From: Rhizobium herbae
Lineage (GTDB): Bacteria > Pseudomonadota > Alphaproteobacteria > Rhizobiales > Rhizobiaceae
Reading direction: 5' to 3'
Length of the DNA: 64,000 bases
Assembly: GCF_019511375.1 (NCBI RefSeq)
Contig: NZ_JAEUAO010000001.1
Location: forward strand, 1,240,001 to 1,304,000
A program made the position numbers and the translations under genes. Under the pieces are notes generated by a model. The model did not search any database. It worked only from the letters and a program-made list of their open reading frames with translations, and was not told the origin of the DNA. Shown here piece by piece: positions 1 to 7,984 of this stretch; the first letter of the stretch is position 1, and every line of letters starts with the position of its first letter.

Positions 1-875
1 TTGCCAAGGCCAGTGTCCGGAGCAAGAGCGAAACCGACCTTGTCGGCAACCGTCGAATCCTTCGGGTTGGTCACGAAGGATGCAGCCACCGTGGCGTCGA
101 TCCACATGCCGCACTTGCCCTGCTGGAAGAGCGCCAGATTTTCGTTGAAGCCGTTGGACGAAGCGCCCTGCGGGCCTGCGTCGTTCATCAGCTTGACGTA
201 CATGTCGAGCGTGTTCTTCCATTCCGGCTGATCGAACTGGGGCTTCCAGTTCTCGTCGAACCAGCGGGCGCCGAAGGCATTGGCCGTCGCGGTCAGGAAC
301 GCCATGTTCTCGCCCCAGCCGGCCTTGCCGCGAAGGCAGATGCCGCTGATGCCGGCCGCACGGTCGGTCATCTTGCGGGCCGCTTCCCCGACGAACTCCC
401 AGGTCGGAGCGTCGGGCATGGTGAGCCCTGCCTTCTCCATCAGATCCTTGCGGTACATGATGAACGAGCTTTCGCCGTAGAACGGAGCCGCATAGAGCTT
501 GCCGTCCAAGGTAAGGCCGGCGCGGATAGCCGGCAGCAGGTCGTCGACGTCGTAATCGGCGCCGAGATTGTCGAGCGGCAGGAGCCAGCCCTGCTTGGCC
601 CAGATCGGCACTTCATAGGTGCCGATCGTCAGCACGTCGTACTGGCCGCCCTTGGTGGCGATGTCGGTGGTGACGCGTTCGCGCAGCACGTTTTCTTCAA
701 GGGTGACCCACTCGAGCTGAATGTCAGGATTTGTCTTGGTGAAGTCGTCCGTCAGTCCCTGCATCCGGACCATGTCGCCATTGTTCACCGTGGCAATGGT
801 GAGGGTTTCAGCCTGGGCAAAACCCGCGATGACGACTGCCGAGCACGTGCCCAGCAAAAAAGTTTTCAAGTTCAT
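1..875 (-). CDS. ABC transporter substrate-binding protein, sugar/polyol type (partial)
   Basis: Periplasmic solute-binding protein of an ABC importer, cut by the window edge so that only the N-terminal 291 or so residues are present. The ATG at 873-875 follows a strong ribosome site (GGAGGAAG). The first 22 residues form a typical Sec signal ending in FAQA. The mature part begins with a short beta strand (TLTIAT) and continues with motifs usual in the large family-1 binding proteins, such as the GGQYDVLTIGTYE region, an AAPFYGESSFIMYRKDL block and the WEF/ARKMTD hinge region. The closest resemblance recalled is to mannitol/sorbitol binders of the SmoE type, but the ligand is an inference. 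The SorC-family regulator gene lies just upstream on the same strand, which supports a sugar or sugar-alcohol uptake operon continuing beyond position 1. Confidence 0.85.
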   Translation of the reverse strand, partial: MNLKTFLLGTCSAVVIAGFAQAETLTIATVNNGDMVRMQGLTDDFTKTNPDIQLEWVTLEENVLRERVTTDIATKGGQYDVLTIGTYEVPIWAKQGWLLPLDNLGADYDVDDLLPAIRAGLTLDGKLYAAPFYGESSFIMYRKDLMEKAGLTMPDAPTWEFVGEAARKMTDRAAGISGICLRGKAGWGENMAFLTATANAFGARWFDENWKPQFDQPEWKNTLDMYVKLMNDAGPQGASSNGFNENLALFQQGKCGMWIDATVAASFVTNPKDSTVADKVGFALAPDTGLG

Positions 876-898
876 ATTCTTCCTCCCAGAAGAGTTGT

Positions 899-923
899 GA
901 GCATTTGCCTTGCTCGTGAGCAA
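899..923. promoter_or_regulatory. Inverted-repeat operator candidate upstream of the binding-protein gene
   Basis: Two overlapping inverted repeats sit 24-48 nt upstream of the binding-protein ATG. GAGCA and TGCTC lie seven bases apart at 899-915, and TTGCTC and GAGCAA lie two bases apart at 910-923. The neighbouring SorC-type regulator is an obvious candidate to bind here. No promoter boxes are clear enough to place the site relative to a transcription start. Confidence 0.4.
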
Positions 924-1027
924 TTACTCGCACCTTTGCAAAAAATGTCAATCGCATTCGTTGCTGCAGCGCAGAAACGAGGGGCTAACCACTTGATAGC
1001 TATTATTGATTATTTGTGGGCATCAGC

Positions 1028-1981
1028 TCACTGTTTGAGCAAAAACTCGGCCGTCGCCTCATCGGTGATGAGGCCATTGATCACCCGCCCCTTGAGCGCG
1101 GCGTTCAGCGCCAGGTATTTTCGCTGGCCTTTGGCGATGCCGATGACGCTCGCCGAATCACGCGACGGCAGGGGCACGCTGGCGACCCGCTTGTTGATGC
1201 TGCCCGACATCATCTGGCCGTCGCGGTCGAACATCCAACCGCAGATTTCTCCGGCCGCTCCCTCGTCCATCAGTCGCACCATTTCGTCACGGGCGAGAAA
1301 ACCGTCTTCGCACAAAGGCGCGCGATCGCCCAGTTCGCCGACGCCGACAAAGGCGACATTCGCCTCCGCGCCGAGCTGCAACGCCGATTTGACGAGTGCC
1401 TGATTGTGAAGCACCGCCCGCTCCTCCGGCGAGGAAACCAGAACCGGCAGCGGCATCGGGAAATGGCGCGCCTTGACGGCATCCGCCATGCTGAAGATGA
1501 CGTTGTAATAGGCAGCCGAACCGTCGGGACCGATATTCCCGGTCAACGAGACTATTCGGTGCTGTGGACATTCCATTGCCGGCAATTGATCGATCGCCGC
1601 CTTGAGAGTCCGCCCCGTCCCGATGGCAAGGATGATCGGATCGGTCGATTTCAGCCAGCGCTCGATTTCGGCTGCGCCGGCTTCGGCAATGCCGACGGTC
1701 GTCGAGGTCGAGCCGGGATCGCTTGGCACGATATCCACCTGCCGCAGATCGTATTTTTCCTTGAGCCGCTGTCCGAGCTCGAGACAGGCCGCGATCGGAT
1801 GGTCCAGGCGAACCTTGATCAGCCGCTCGGCCATGGCAAGCGAAACCAGCCGTTGCGCCGACTGCCGCGAGATCCCCATGGCCGACGCAATTTCGTCCTG
1901 GGTGCGCCCTGCGACATAGTAAAGCCAACCCGCGCGCGCGGCATCGTCGAGCCTGTTGCTTGCTTCCGGTTTGCGGGCCAT
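1028..1981 (-). CDS. SorC/DeoR-family sugar-responsive transcriptional regulator
   Basis: DNA-binding regulator of 317 residues. The N-terminal helix-turn-helix runs over about residues 10-55 (YYVAGRTQDEIASAMGISRQ) and is followed by a sugar-phosphate-isomerase-like effector domain to the end, with the family features ILAIGTGRTLKAAI and VAFVGVGELGD. The start at 1981 was chosen over an upstream in-frame start at 2032 because CCAGGAG lies at the right distance before it and the protein then begins MARKPEASNRL as relatives do. It is encoded upstream of, and in the same direction as, the partial polyol-type binding protein, so it probably controls that operon in response to a phosphorylated sugar. 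A 10-bp-arm palindrome lies over its own ribosome site. The effector identity is unknown. Confidence 0.88.
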   Translation of the reverse strand: MARKPEASNRLDDAARAGWLYYVAGRTQDEIASAMGISRQSAQRLVSLAMAERLIKVRLDHPIAACLELGQRLKEKYDLRQVDIVPSDPGSTSTTVGIAEAGAAEIERWLKSTDPIILAIGTGRTLKAAIDQLPAMECPQHRIVSLTGNIGPDGSAAYYNVIFSMADAVKARHFPMPLPVLVSSPEERAVLHNQALVKSALQLGAEANVAFVGVGELGDRAPLCEDGFLARDEMVRLMDEGAAGEICGWMFDRDGQMMSGSINKRVASVPLPSRDSASVIGIAKGQRKYLALNAALKGRVINGLITDEATAEFLLKQ

Positions 1982-1995
1982 CGTGCTGTACTCCT

Positions 1996-2019
1996 GGAAA
2001 AAGTGCTGACACTTTTTCC
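1996..2019. promoter_or_regulatory. Perfect 10-bp inverted repeat in front of the SorC-type regulator
   Basis: GGAAAAAGTG (1996-2005) and CACTTTTTCC (2010-2019) are perfect complements separated by CTGA. The element lies 15-38 bases upstream of the regulator ATG and touches its ribosome site. It could be an autoregulatory operator or, if transcribed, a hairpin over the ribosome site. Confidence 0.45.
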
Positions 2020-2112
2020 GGTCTCCTGTCAAACACAGACCTCGATGCTCGTGCTAAAGCCAGCAACGAACCCCCTGTGGCGCCGCGATTCCCGCGTTTT
2101 CATTTTTGAAAT

Positions 2113-2128
2113 TTTACCGTTTGATAAA
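2113..2128. promoter_or_regulatory. RutR-box-like site upstream of preT
   Basis: The sequence TTTACC-GTTT-GATAAA has the architecture of a RutR operator (two six-base half-sites, four-base spacer) and resembles the better match at 7832-7847. The right half is degenerate. A further partial copy, TTACCGTTT, begins at 2142, 28 bases after the same string in this site. It lies 58-73 bases before the preT start. Confidence 0.4.
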
Positions 2129-2185
2129 AAAATAAAGCGTGTTACCGTTTCATCATCCTGAGGCATGACATTTGGGAGCGATAAA

Positions 2186-3547
2186 ATGGGAACGACTGAA
2201 ACCGGAATAGTGAGCGGACGCCTGTCGCCCGCCGAATACGACAGGAATTTTGCCGATCTGCATCCGCCGCTCGACGAGCATGAAGCGCTGGTCGCCTCCG
2301 ACCGCTGCTATTTCTGCTACGACGCGCCCTGCATGACAGCCTGTCCCACCTCCATCGATATCCCGCTGTTCATCCGGCAGATATCGACTGGAAACCCGAT
2401 TGGGTCGGCCAATACGATCTTCGACCAGAACATTCTCGGCGGCATGTGCGCCCGTGTCTGTCCCACCGAGACGCTGTGCGAGCAGGCCTGTGTGCGCAAT
2501 ACAGCCGAGCACCGGCCGGTGGAGATCGGCCGGCTGCAGCGCTATGCGACCGATATCGCCATGCGCGACAACGTCCAGTTCTACGAGCGCGCCGAGCCGA
2601 CCGGCAAGTCAATCGCCGTGATTGGCGCCGGCCCGGCGGGCCTTGCCTGCGCTCATCGCCTTGCCGTCAAGGGCCACGACGTCGTCATCTACGACGCCCG
2701 TGAAAAGGCCGGCGGTCTCAACGAATACGGCATCGCCACCTACAAGACCGTCGACGACTTTGCCCGGAAGGAAGTCGACTACGTGCTCTCCATCGGCGGC
2801 ATCGACATCCGCAATCGCCAGATGCTGGGTCGCGACTTTTCGCTGAACGACATGCTTTCCAGGCACGATGCTGTGTTCCTCGGCCTTGGCCTTGCCGGCG
2901 TCAACGCGCTGCGTGCAGAAGGCGAAACGGCCGCGGGCGTGGAAGATGCGGTCGATTTCGTCGCGGCTCTCCGGCAGTCGGCAACCAAGGCGGACATCCC
3001 GGTCGGCCGCAGGGTCGTGGTGCTTGGCGGCGGCATGACCGCAATTGACGCGGCCGTTCAGGCAAAGCTGCTCGGCGCCGAGGAAGTGACCATCTGTTAT
3101 CGCCGCGGCAAGGAAAACATGAACGCCTCGGAATTCGAGCAGGATCTTGCCGCCTCCAAGGGCGTGACCATCCGCCACTGGTTGCAGCCGAAGCGCATCT
3201 TGACCCGGGACGGCAACGTGGCCGGCATCGAGCTCGACTACACGGCGCTCGAGGACGGCCGCCTCGTCACCACCGGCGAAACCGGCGTGATCACCGCCGA
3301 TCACGTGCTGAAGGCAATCGGCCAGACCTTCGAGGCCGACGGTCTCGGGGCGATTGCGCTGCAATCCGGCCGCATCGTCGTCGATGCCGAGGGGCGCACC
3401 TCGCTCGAGCGCGTCTGGGCCGGCGGCGACTGCGTGCTGGGCGGCGAGGACCTGACGGTTTCCGCCGTCGCCATGGGTCGCGATGCGGCCGAATCGATCA
3501 ACCGGGCTCTCGCCGCTGCGACGCAGCCGGCCGCGGCCGTCGCCTGA
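2186..3547 (+). CDS. preT: NAD(P)-dependent dihydropyrimidine dehydrogenase subunit PreT
   Basis: Electron-input subunit of the bacterial dihydropyrimidine dehydrogenase, which reduces uracil and thymine to the dihydro forms as the first step of reductive pyrimidine breakdown. The 453-residue protein has an N-terminal iron-sulfur domain with cysteine clusters at about 41-53 and 88-102 (CYFCYDAPCMTAC; CARVCPTETLCEQAC). An FAD-binding GAGPAG follows at about 147-152, with a second dinucleotide fold around VVVLGGGMTAIDAA. The layout is that of the GltD-like flavoproteins. The start at 2186 is preferred to an upstream ATG at 2165 because GGGAG lies seven bases before it. preA follows after 15 bases, so the two are almost certainly co-transcribed. 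The upstream region carries a RutR-box-like sequence. Confidence 0.93.
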   Translation: MGTTETGIVSGRLSPAEYDRNFADLHPPLDEHEALVASDRCYFCYDAPCMTACPTSIDIPLFIRQISTGNPIGSANTIFDQNILGGMCARVCPTETLCEQACVRNTAEHRPVEIGRLQRYATDIAMRDNVQFYERAEPTGKSIAVIGAGPAGLACAHRLAVKGHDVVIYDAREKAGGLNEYGIATYKTVDDFARKEVDYVLSIGGIDIRNRQMLGRDFSLNDMLSRHDAVFLGLGLAGVNALRAEGETAAGVEDAVDFVAALRQSATKADIPVGRRVVVLGGGMTAIDAAVQAKLLGAEEVTICYRRGKENMNASEFEQDLAASKGVTIRHWLQPKRILTRDGNVAGIELDYTALEDGRLVTTGETGVITADHVLKAIGQTFEADGLGAIALQSGRIVVDAEGRTSLERVWAGGDCVLGGEDLTVSAVAMGRDAAESINRALAAATQPAAAVA

Positions 3548-3562
3548 AGGGGAGAATGAACA

Positions 3563-4876
3563 ATGGCTGATCTCCGCAACAACTTCGTCGGCATCAAGTC
3601 CCCGAACCCGTTCTGGCTGGCCTCGGCGCCGCCGACCGACAAGGCCTACAACGTCGAGCGCGCCTTCAAGGCAGGCTGGGGCGGCGTGGTCTGGAAGACG
3701 CTGGGCGAGGAAGGCCCGCCGGTCGTCAACGTCAACGGCCCGCGCTACGGCGCGATCTGGGGAGCCGACCGCCGCCTGCTCGGCTTGAACAACATCGAGC
3801 TCATCACCGACCGCGACCTCTACACCAACCTGCGCGAAATGAAGCAGGTGAAGATGAACTGGCCGGATCGGGCCCTGATCGCCTCGATCATGGTACCTTG
3901 CGAGGAAAATGCCTGGAAGGCGATCCTGCCTCTCGTCGAGGAAACGGGCGCCGACGGTATCGAGCTCAACTTCGGCTGTCCGCACGGCATGTCGGAGCGC
4001 GGCATGGGCTCCGCGGTCGGGCAGGTGCCGGAATATATCGAAATGGTCGTGCGCTGGTGCAAGCAGTATACCCGCATGCCGGTGATCACCAAGCTGACGC
4101 CGAACATCACCGACATCCGCAAGCCGGCTCGCGCGGCAAAGAACGGCGGCACCGATGCCGTCTCGCTGATCAACACGATCAACTCGATCACCTCGGTCAA
4201 TCTGGACACCTTCTCGCCGGAACCGTCAATCGACGGCAAGGGCAGCCACGGCGGCTATTGCGGACCGGCGGTGAAGCCGATCGCGCTCAACATGGTGGCC
4301 GAGATCGCCCGCGATCCGGAAACCTACGGCCTGCCGATCTCCGGCATCGGCGGCGTGACCACCTGGCGCGACGCGGCCGAATTCCTGGTTCTTGGCGCCG
4401 GCAACGTGCAGGTCTGCACGGCGGCCATGACCTACGGCTTCAAGATCGTCCAGGAAATGATCACCGGTCTTTCCAGCTGGATGGATGCCAAGGGCCACCG
4501 CGGTCTCGACGACATCTGCGGCCGCGCCGTCCCGAATGTGTCCGACTGGCAGTACCTCAACCTCAACTACGTCGCCAAGGCTCGCATCGACCAGGATGCC
4601 TGCATCAAATGCGGCCGCTGTCATATCGCCTGCGAGGATACCTCGCATCAGGCGATCACCCAGTATGTCAATGGCGTCAGGCATTTCGAGGTGATGGAAG
4701 ACGAGTGCGTCGGCTGCAATCTCTGCGTCAACGTCTGTCCCGTGCAGGACTGCATCACCATGGTCGGGCTCGAACCCGGCACGCTGGATGAGCGCACCGG
4801 CAAGGTCGTCGAAGCGAACTACGCCAACTGGACGACCCACCCGAACAACCCGATGGCGCGGCAGGCCGCGGAATAA
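3563..4876 (+). CDS. preA: Dihydropyrimidine dehydrogenase catalytic subunit PreA
   Basis: Catalytic subunit that reduces uracil or thymine on an FMN in a dihydroorotate-dehydrogenase-like TIM barrel (about residues 1-320), fed with electrons from PreT. The signature ELNFGCPHGMSERGMG is at about 134-149. The C-terminal domain carries two 4Fe-4S motifs, CIKCGRCHIAC at 347-357 and CVGCNLCVNVC at 382-392. Length (437 residues) is normal. The loop that in mammalian enzyme reads ACGQ reads AVGQ here, so the cysteine proton donor of the mammalian enzyme is not at that place. A GGGGAG ribosome site precedes the ATG. The gene pairs with preT in an operon whose other pathway steps (amidohydrolase, dihydropyrimidinase) lie further downstream. 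Confidence 0.95.
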   Translation: MADLRNNFVGIKSPNPFWLASAPPTDKAYNVERAFKAGWGGVVWKTLGEEGPPVVNVNGPRYGAIWGADRRLLGLNNIELITDRDLYTNLREMKQVKMNWPDRALIASIMVPCEENAWKAILPLVEETGADGIELNFGCPHGMSERGMGSAVGQVPEYIEMVVRWCKQYTRMPVITKLTPNITDIRKPARAAKNGGTDAVSLINTINSITSVNLDTFSPEPSIDGKGSHGGYCGPAVKPIALNMVAEIARDPETYGLPISGIGGVTTWRDAAEFLVLGAGNVQVCTAAMTYGFKIVQEMITGLSSWMDAKGHRGLDDICGRAVPNVSDWQYLNLNYVAKARIDQDACIKCGRCHIACEDTSHQAITQYVNGVRHFEVMEDECVGCNLCVNVCPVQDCITMVGLEPGTLDERTGKVVEANYANWTTHPNNPMARQAAE

Positions 4877-4891
4877 GGGATTTTCAATGCA

Positions 4892-4927
4892 AATCGGCCG
4901 CTTTGTTTCGGATCAAGGCGGCCGATT
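4892..4927 (+). terminator. Stem-loop after preA (possible terminator) in a 331-base gap
   Basis: AATCGGCCGC (4892-4901) pairs perfectly with GCGGCCGATT (4918-4927) around a 16-base loop, 15 bases after the preA stop. No T-run follows, so it may be a weak or Rho-assisted terminator. I see no gene or other clear element in the rest of the 4877-5207 gap before the cyclase gene. Confidence 0.45.
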
Positions 4928-5207
4928 GCCGTTGATCCACGCTCCAAACCTGTTGTGAAGCGCCCGCATCGAGCGGGACCATGACTTTTAGAGAGCGAAA
5001 CTGAAGGACCACACGCGCCCGGCCTATCCCCGGCGCCTGTGGTCCGCGTTGGACTTCGCCGCGAACCGAGAAATGCGCTCGGCGATAGCGCATTGGACAC
5101 GAAATTGCGACGAAGCGTCCACAAAACGTGCGTTGCCCCTGATCGCGAACTCGTCGATAAGAAACACGACACGACGTCGCCAGCGGCCGCCAACCTCGGA
5201 TATCTGA

Positions 5208-6878
5208 TTGAAAATTGCCTCTTCTCGAACGCGCAAAAGGCTGCATCTGCTTTCAGGCGCCTGCCTGGGACTGTTCCTGCTGAGCCATTTTTCCAATCAC
5301 GCGCTTGGCCTTGTCTCGGTCGAGGCGATGGAAAGGATGCGCGCTGTATTCAACCTGTTCTGGCGAAGCTGGCCGGGCACGATCCTGCTGTACGGCTCGT
5401 TACTGGTGCATTTTCTGTTGGCGCTTGAAAGCCTGTATCGCCGGCAAACCCTGCGCATGCCGGTTCGGGAAGCGCTGAAGATCATCTTCGGGCTTTCCTT
5501 TCCCTTCCTCATCGTTGGCCATGTGGTCAGCACCCGCATCGAATGGATGCTGACGGGCTCCGGTGACGGCTACTACGAGGTGCTGCCGGTTCTTTGGTCG
5601 AGCGCTTTCGGCGCAACACGGCAATCCCTTGCTCTCATTCTCGCCTGGGCGCATGGCTGCCTCGGCTTCTGGTTCTGGATGCGCGGCCGCGACTGGTATC
5701 CGCGCTACTTCCTGTTCTTCTATTCCTTCGCAGTCATCGTCCCGCTGCTCGCCCTGCTCGGTTTCGCCGTTGCTGCACGGTCCCTGGAGGTCGGGATGCC
5801 GTCCGAAGCATGGTTCATGTCGAACCATGCGCGGCCCGAAATCCTTGCACAAATCCGGCTTTCCATCGTAGCCGGCCTGTTGGCAATGATTGGCGGAACG
5901 CTGATCCTGCGTGCAATCCCGGTGCGGGGAAGAGTCAAGATCACCTATCCCGACCGCGCCATCTCCGTTCCGAAAGGCTTCAGCGTGCTCGAGGCGAGCC
6001 GCGCCGCAGGCATTCCGCATATCTCGATCTGTGGCGGCCGCGGCCGCTGCTCGACCTGTCGCGTTCGGGTCACGGAGGGTGTGCATCGGCTGCCCCCGCC
6101 AAACGAGGCCGAGAAGGCGACGCTTATACGTATCCGCGCACCCGACGATGTCCGCCTGGCCTGCCAACTGCGGCCGAACCACAACCTGTCGATCGCGCCC
6201 GTTCTCGGAGCCGACAATATCGGTTTGAAGGCCCAGCCGAGCGAGCAGCAGGCAGCCGGTCGCGAGCGGCGCATCGCGGTCCTCTTCTGCGACCTGCGCG
6301 ACTTCACCCTGCTTGCCCAGAAGCAGTTGCCGTTCGATACGGTCTTCCTGTTGAACCGGTATTTCGAAACCATCGGCGAGGCTGTCGAAGCATCCGGCGG
6401 TGTGATCGACAAGTTTATCGGCGACGGCGCCCTGGCGATCTTTGGACTGAGCAACACGATCGAGGAAGCCTGCGCCCAGGCGCTGGCCGCAACGGTGCGC
6501 ATCGCCAATGGCGTCGAAGTGCTCAACCGCAGTTTCATGACCGAACTCGATAAGCCGCTGCGCATTGCGATGGGCATGCATGCCGGTCCGGCAATCATCG
6601 GCCAGATCGGCTATGGCAGGGCCTCATCGCTGACCGCCGTCGGCGACACCATCAACGCGGCGAGCCGACTCGAAGGGTTTGCCAAGGAATATGACGCGCA
6701 ACTGGCCGTTTCCGCCGACGTCGTGCGCTACGCCGGACTTTCGCTCGACGACCGTGAAAGCTACAACATCTCCATTCGTGGCCGTGCGGGCACGCTCGAA
6801 ACACTCATCATCCAGAACGCGGCAGAGATCGAAATCATGATGGCTTCCGCGAACCATCCGAAGGAGACCCCGCTCTGA
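5208..6878 (+). CDS. Membrane-anchored [2Fe-2S] class III adenylate/guanylate cyclase
   Basis: Cyclic-nucleotide-forming signalling enzyme of 556 residues. Residues 1-235 hold about six hydrophobic helices with regularly placed histidines (H27, H31, H68, H105, H149), resembling the diheme cytochrome-b anchors of succinate dehydrogenase. Residues 243-330 are a plant-type ferredoxin domain with C275, C281, C284 and C319. Residues 355-535 are a class III cyclase domain with metal-binding D362 and D406 (FCDLRDFT; DKFIGDGALAIFG). The start is a TTG at 5208 directly after an in-frame TGA; the next ATG would remove the first helix, so the rare start is accepted although the ribosome site is weak. 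The build suggests redox-controlled cAMP synthesis, as described from memory for rhizobial CyaC-like cyclases. Its position inside a pyrimidine-degradation segment is unexplained. Confidence 0.85.
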   Translation: MKIASSRTRKRLHLLSGACLGLFLLSHFSNHALGLVSVEAMERMRAVFNLFWRSWPGTILLYGSLLVHFLLALESLYRRQTLRMPVREALKIIFGLSFPFLIVGHVVSTRIEWMLTGSGDGYYEVLPVLWSSAFGATRQSLALILAWAHGCLGFWFWMRGRDWYPRYFLFFYSFAVIVPLLALLGFAVAARSLEVGMPSEAWFMSNHARPEILAQIRLSIVAGLLAMIGGTLILRAIPVRGRVKITYPDRAISVPKGFSVLEASRAAGIPHISICGGRGRCSTCRVRVTEGVHRLPPPNEAEKATLIRIRAPDDVRLACQLRPNHNLSIAPVLGADNIGLKAQPSEQQAAGRERRIAVLFCDLRDFTLLAQKQLPFDTVFLLNRYFETIGEAVEASGGVIDKFIGDGALAIFGLSNTIEEACAQALAATVRIANGVEVLNRSFMTELDKPLRIAMGMHAGPAIIGQIGYGRASSLTAVGDTINAASRLEGFAKEYDAQLAVSADVVRYAGLSLDDRESYNISIRGRAGTLETLIIQNAAEIEIMMASANHPKETPL

Positions 6879-6917
6879 CGGGAAGGCTTTTGCATATGGA
6901 GCAAAGGCGCTTGCGGC

Positions 6918-7032
6918 CCCGCGGGAGAAGTCCGAGTGCATGCGAGGCGATGAGGGGGTTTCACGGTGATTTCGGCGCAAGCCGCCCCTCATCCGGTCTG
7001 CCGGCCACCTTCTCCCCGCCGGGGAGAAGAGG
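6918..7032. repeat. Palindromic intergenic repeat, family 2, copy A
   Basis: This stretch shares the blocks TGCGAGGCGATGAGGGGGTT, CCCCTCATCC and the palindrome CTCCCCGCCGGGGAG with 42930-43072. It lies between two converging genes (the cyclase ends at 6878, rutR-like ends at 7052). The arrangement is that of the short mosaic palindromic repeats of rhizobia. Confidence 0.7.
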
Positions 7033-7051
7033 AAGTGAGCGCCGATGGCGG

Positions 7052-7702
7052 TTAGTCGCTCCCGTTCTTGATTTCCAAGCCCTTGACGAACAATTGCTCG
7101 AGGAACCGCGCTGCGTCTTCGAATCGTCCCTCGCCCGACCGCTCCTCGCCAAGCACGTCGCGCACCTGCACGTCGAAATCGGCATAATGCTGCGTTGTCG
7201 ACCAGATGGCGAAGATCAGGTGGTAGGGATCGCATTTGGCAATCTTGCCGGCCTTCGCCCAGGCCCTGATCACCTCTGCCTTCTCGTCCACCAATGCCTT
7301 CAACGGCCCCTTCAGTTCGTCCTCGATATGCGGCGCACCCTGCAGGATCTCGTTGGCAAACAGCCGGCTCTCGCGCGGGAAGTCGCGAGCCATTTCCAAC
7401 TTGCGGCGGATATAGCTGCAAATCTCGGAAACCGGATTTCCCTCGGCGTCGAACTCACGCAGTGGATCGAGCCAGCTGTCGAGAACCCGGTCGATCAGCG
7501 CCCGGTGCATCGCTTCCTTGGTGCGGAAATAATAGAGCAGGTTCGGCTTCGACATGCCCGCCACATCGGCGATCTGATCGATGGTGCTGCCGCGAAAGCC
7601 GTGGGTGGCGAACACGTCCAGCGCCGCCTCCAGGATCTGTTCTTCCTTCTCCTCCTGGATGCGGGTTCGCCTTTGTGTTCGGGCTGCCCTCGGAAGTACC
7701 AT
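7052..7702 (-). CDS. rutR: TetR-family regulator of pyrimidine catabolism, RutR-like
   Basis: Repressor of 216 residues. The N-terminal TetR helix-turn-helix spans about residues 20-66, with GFRGSTIDQIADVAGMSK as the recognition part, and a RutR/YcdC-type C-terminal ligand domain follows (PRESRLFANEILQGAP; DPYHLIFAIWSTTQHYADF). RutR proteins bind uracil or thymine and then release DNA. The start at 7702 is chosen because GGGGG lies just upstream and the next upstream ATG (7816) would add 38 poorly conserved residues. The gene is divergent from the amidohydrolase and a good match to the RutR operator (7832-7847) lies between them, so it probably controls the catabolic genes and itself. The assignment to RutR rather than another TetR protein rests on motifs plus context. 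Confidence 0.85.
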   Translation of the reverse strand: MVLPRAARTQRRTRIQEEKEEQILEAALDVFATHGFRGSTIDQIADVAGMSKPNLLYYFRTKEAMHRALIDRVLDSWLDPLREFDAEGNPVSEICSYIRRKLEMARDFPRESRLFANEILQGAPHIEDELKGPLKALVDEKAEVIRAWAKAGKIAKCDPYHLIFAIWSTTQHYADFDVQVRDVLGEERSGEGRFEDAARFLEQLFVKGLEIKNGSD

Positions 7703-7831
7703 GTTCCCCCCTGTCTTCTCACCAATCGCCGCCTGCGCACGACTTTGAAAACGCCCGAAAACCGCTTGATCTGAAAATTCGGGCGACACTTCCGTTTTTC
7801 GTCTTGAGTGCGGCAATGGAAGTTGTAATGT

Positions 7832-7847
7832 TTTACCAACCGGTCAA
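7832..7847. promoter_or_regulatory. RutR-box-like operator between rutR-like and the amidohydrolase
   Basis: TTTACC-AACC-GGTCAA matches the recalled E. coli RutR consensus (TTGACC-N4-GGTCAA) in half-site sequence and spacing, with one change in the left half. It lies in the 282-base divergent region between 7702 and 7985. A degenerate copy is found upstream of preT. Confidence 0.6.
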
Positions 7848-7984
7848 ATTATCAGTCAGTTCAAATTCAAACGCAACGGCTGATCGCAGGGCAATCGAAA
7901 AAACCAGATGGCCCCGATTCGACCGACGGGAACAAGGGATGCGCGCCACCGCGTGCCGCCCGCAAAACGATGAGGAGAGCGGCC

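Noticed and set aside
1016..2161. Long plus-strand reading frame opposite the SorC-type regulator
   Set aside because: It mirrors the real gene in the high-GC antisense frame, lacks a ribosome site and shows no domain; the minus-strand product has a clear helix-turn-helix and family motifs.
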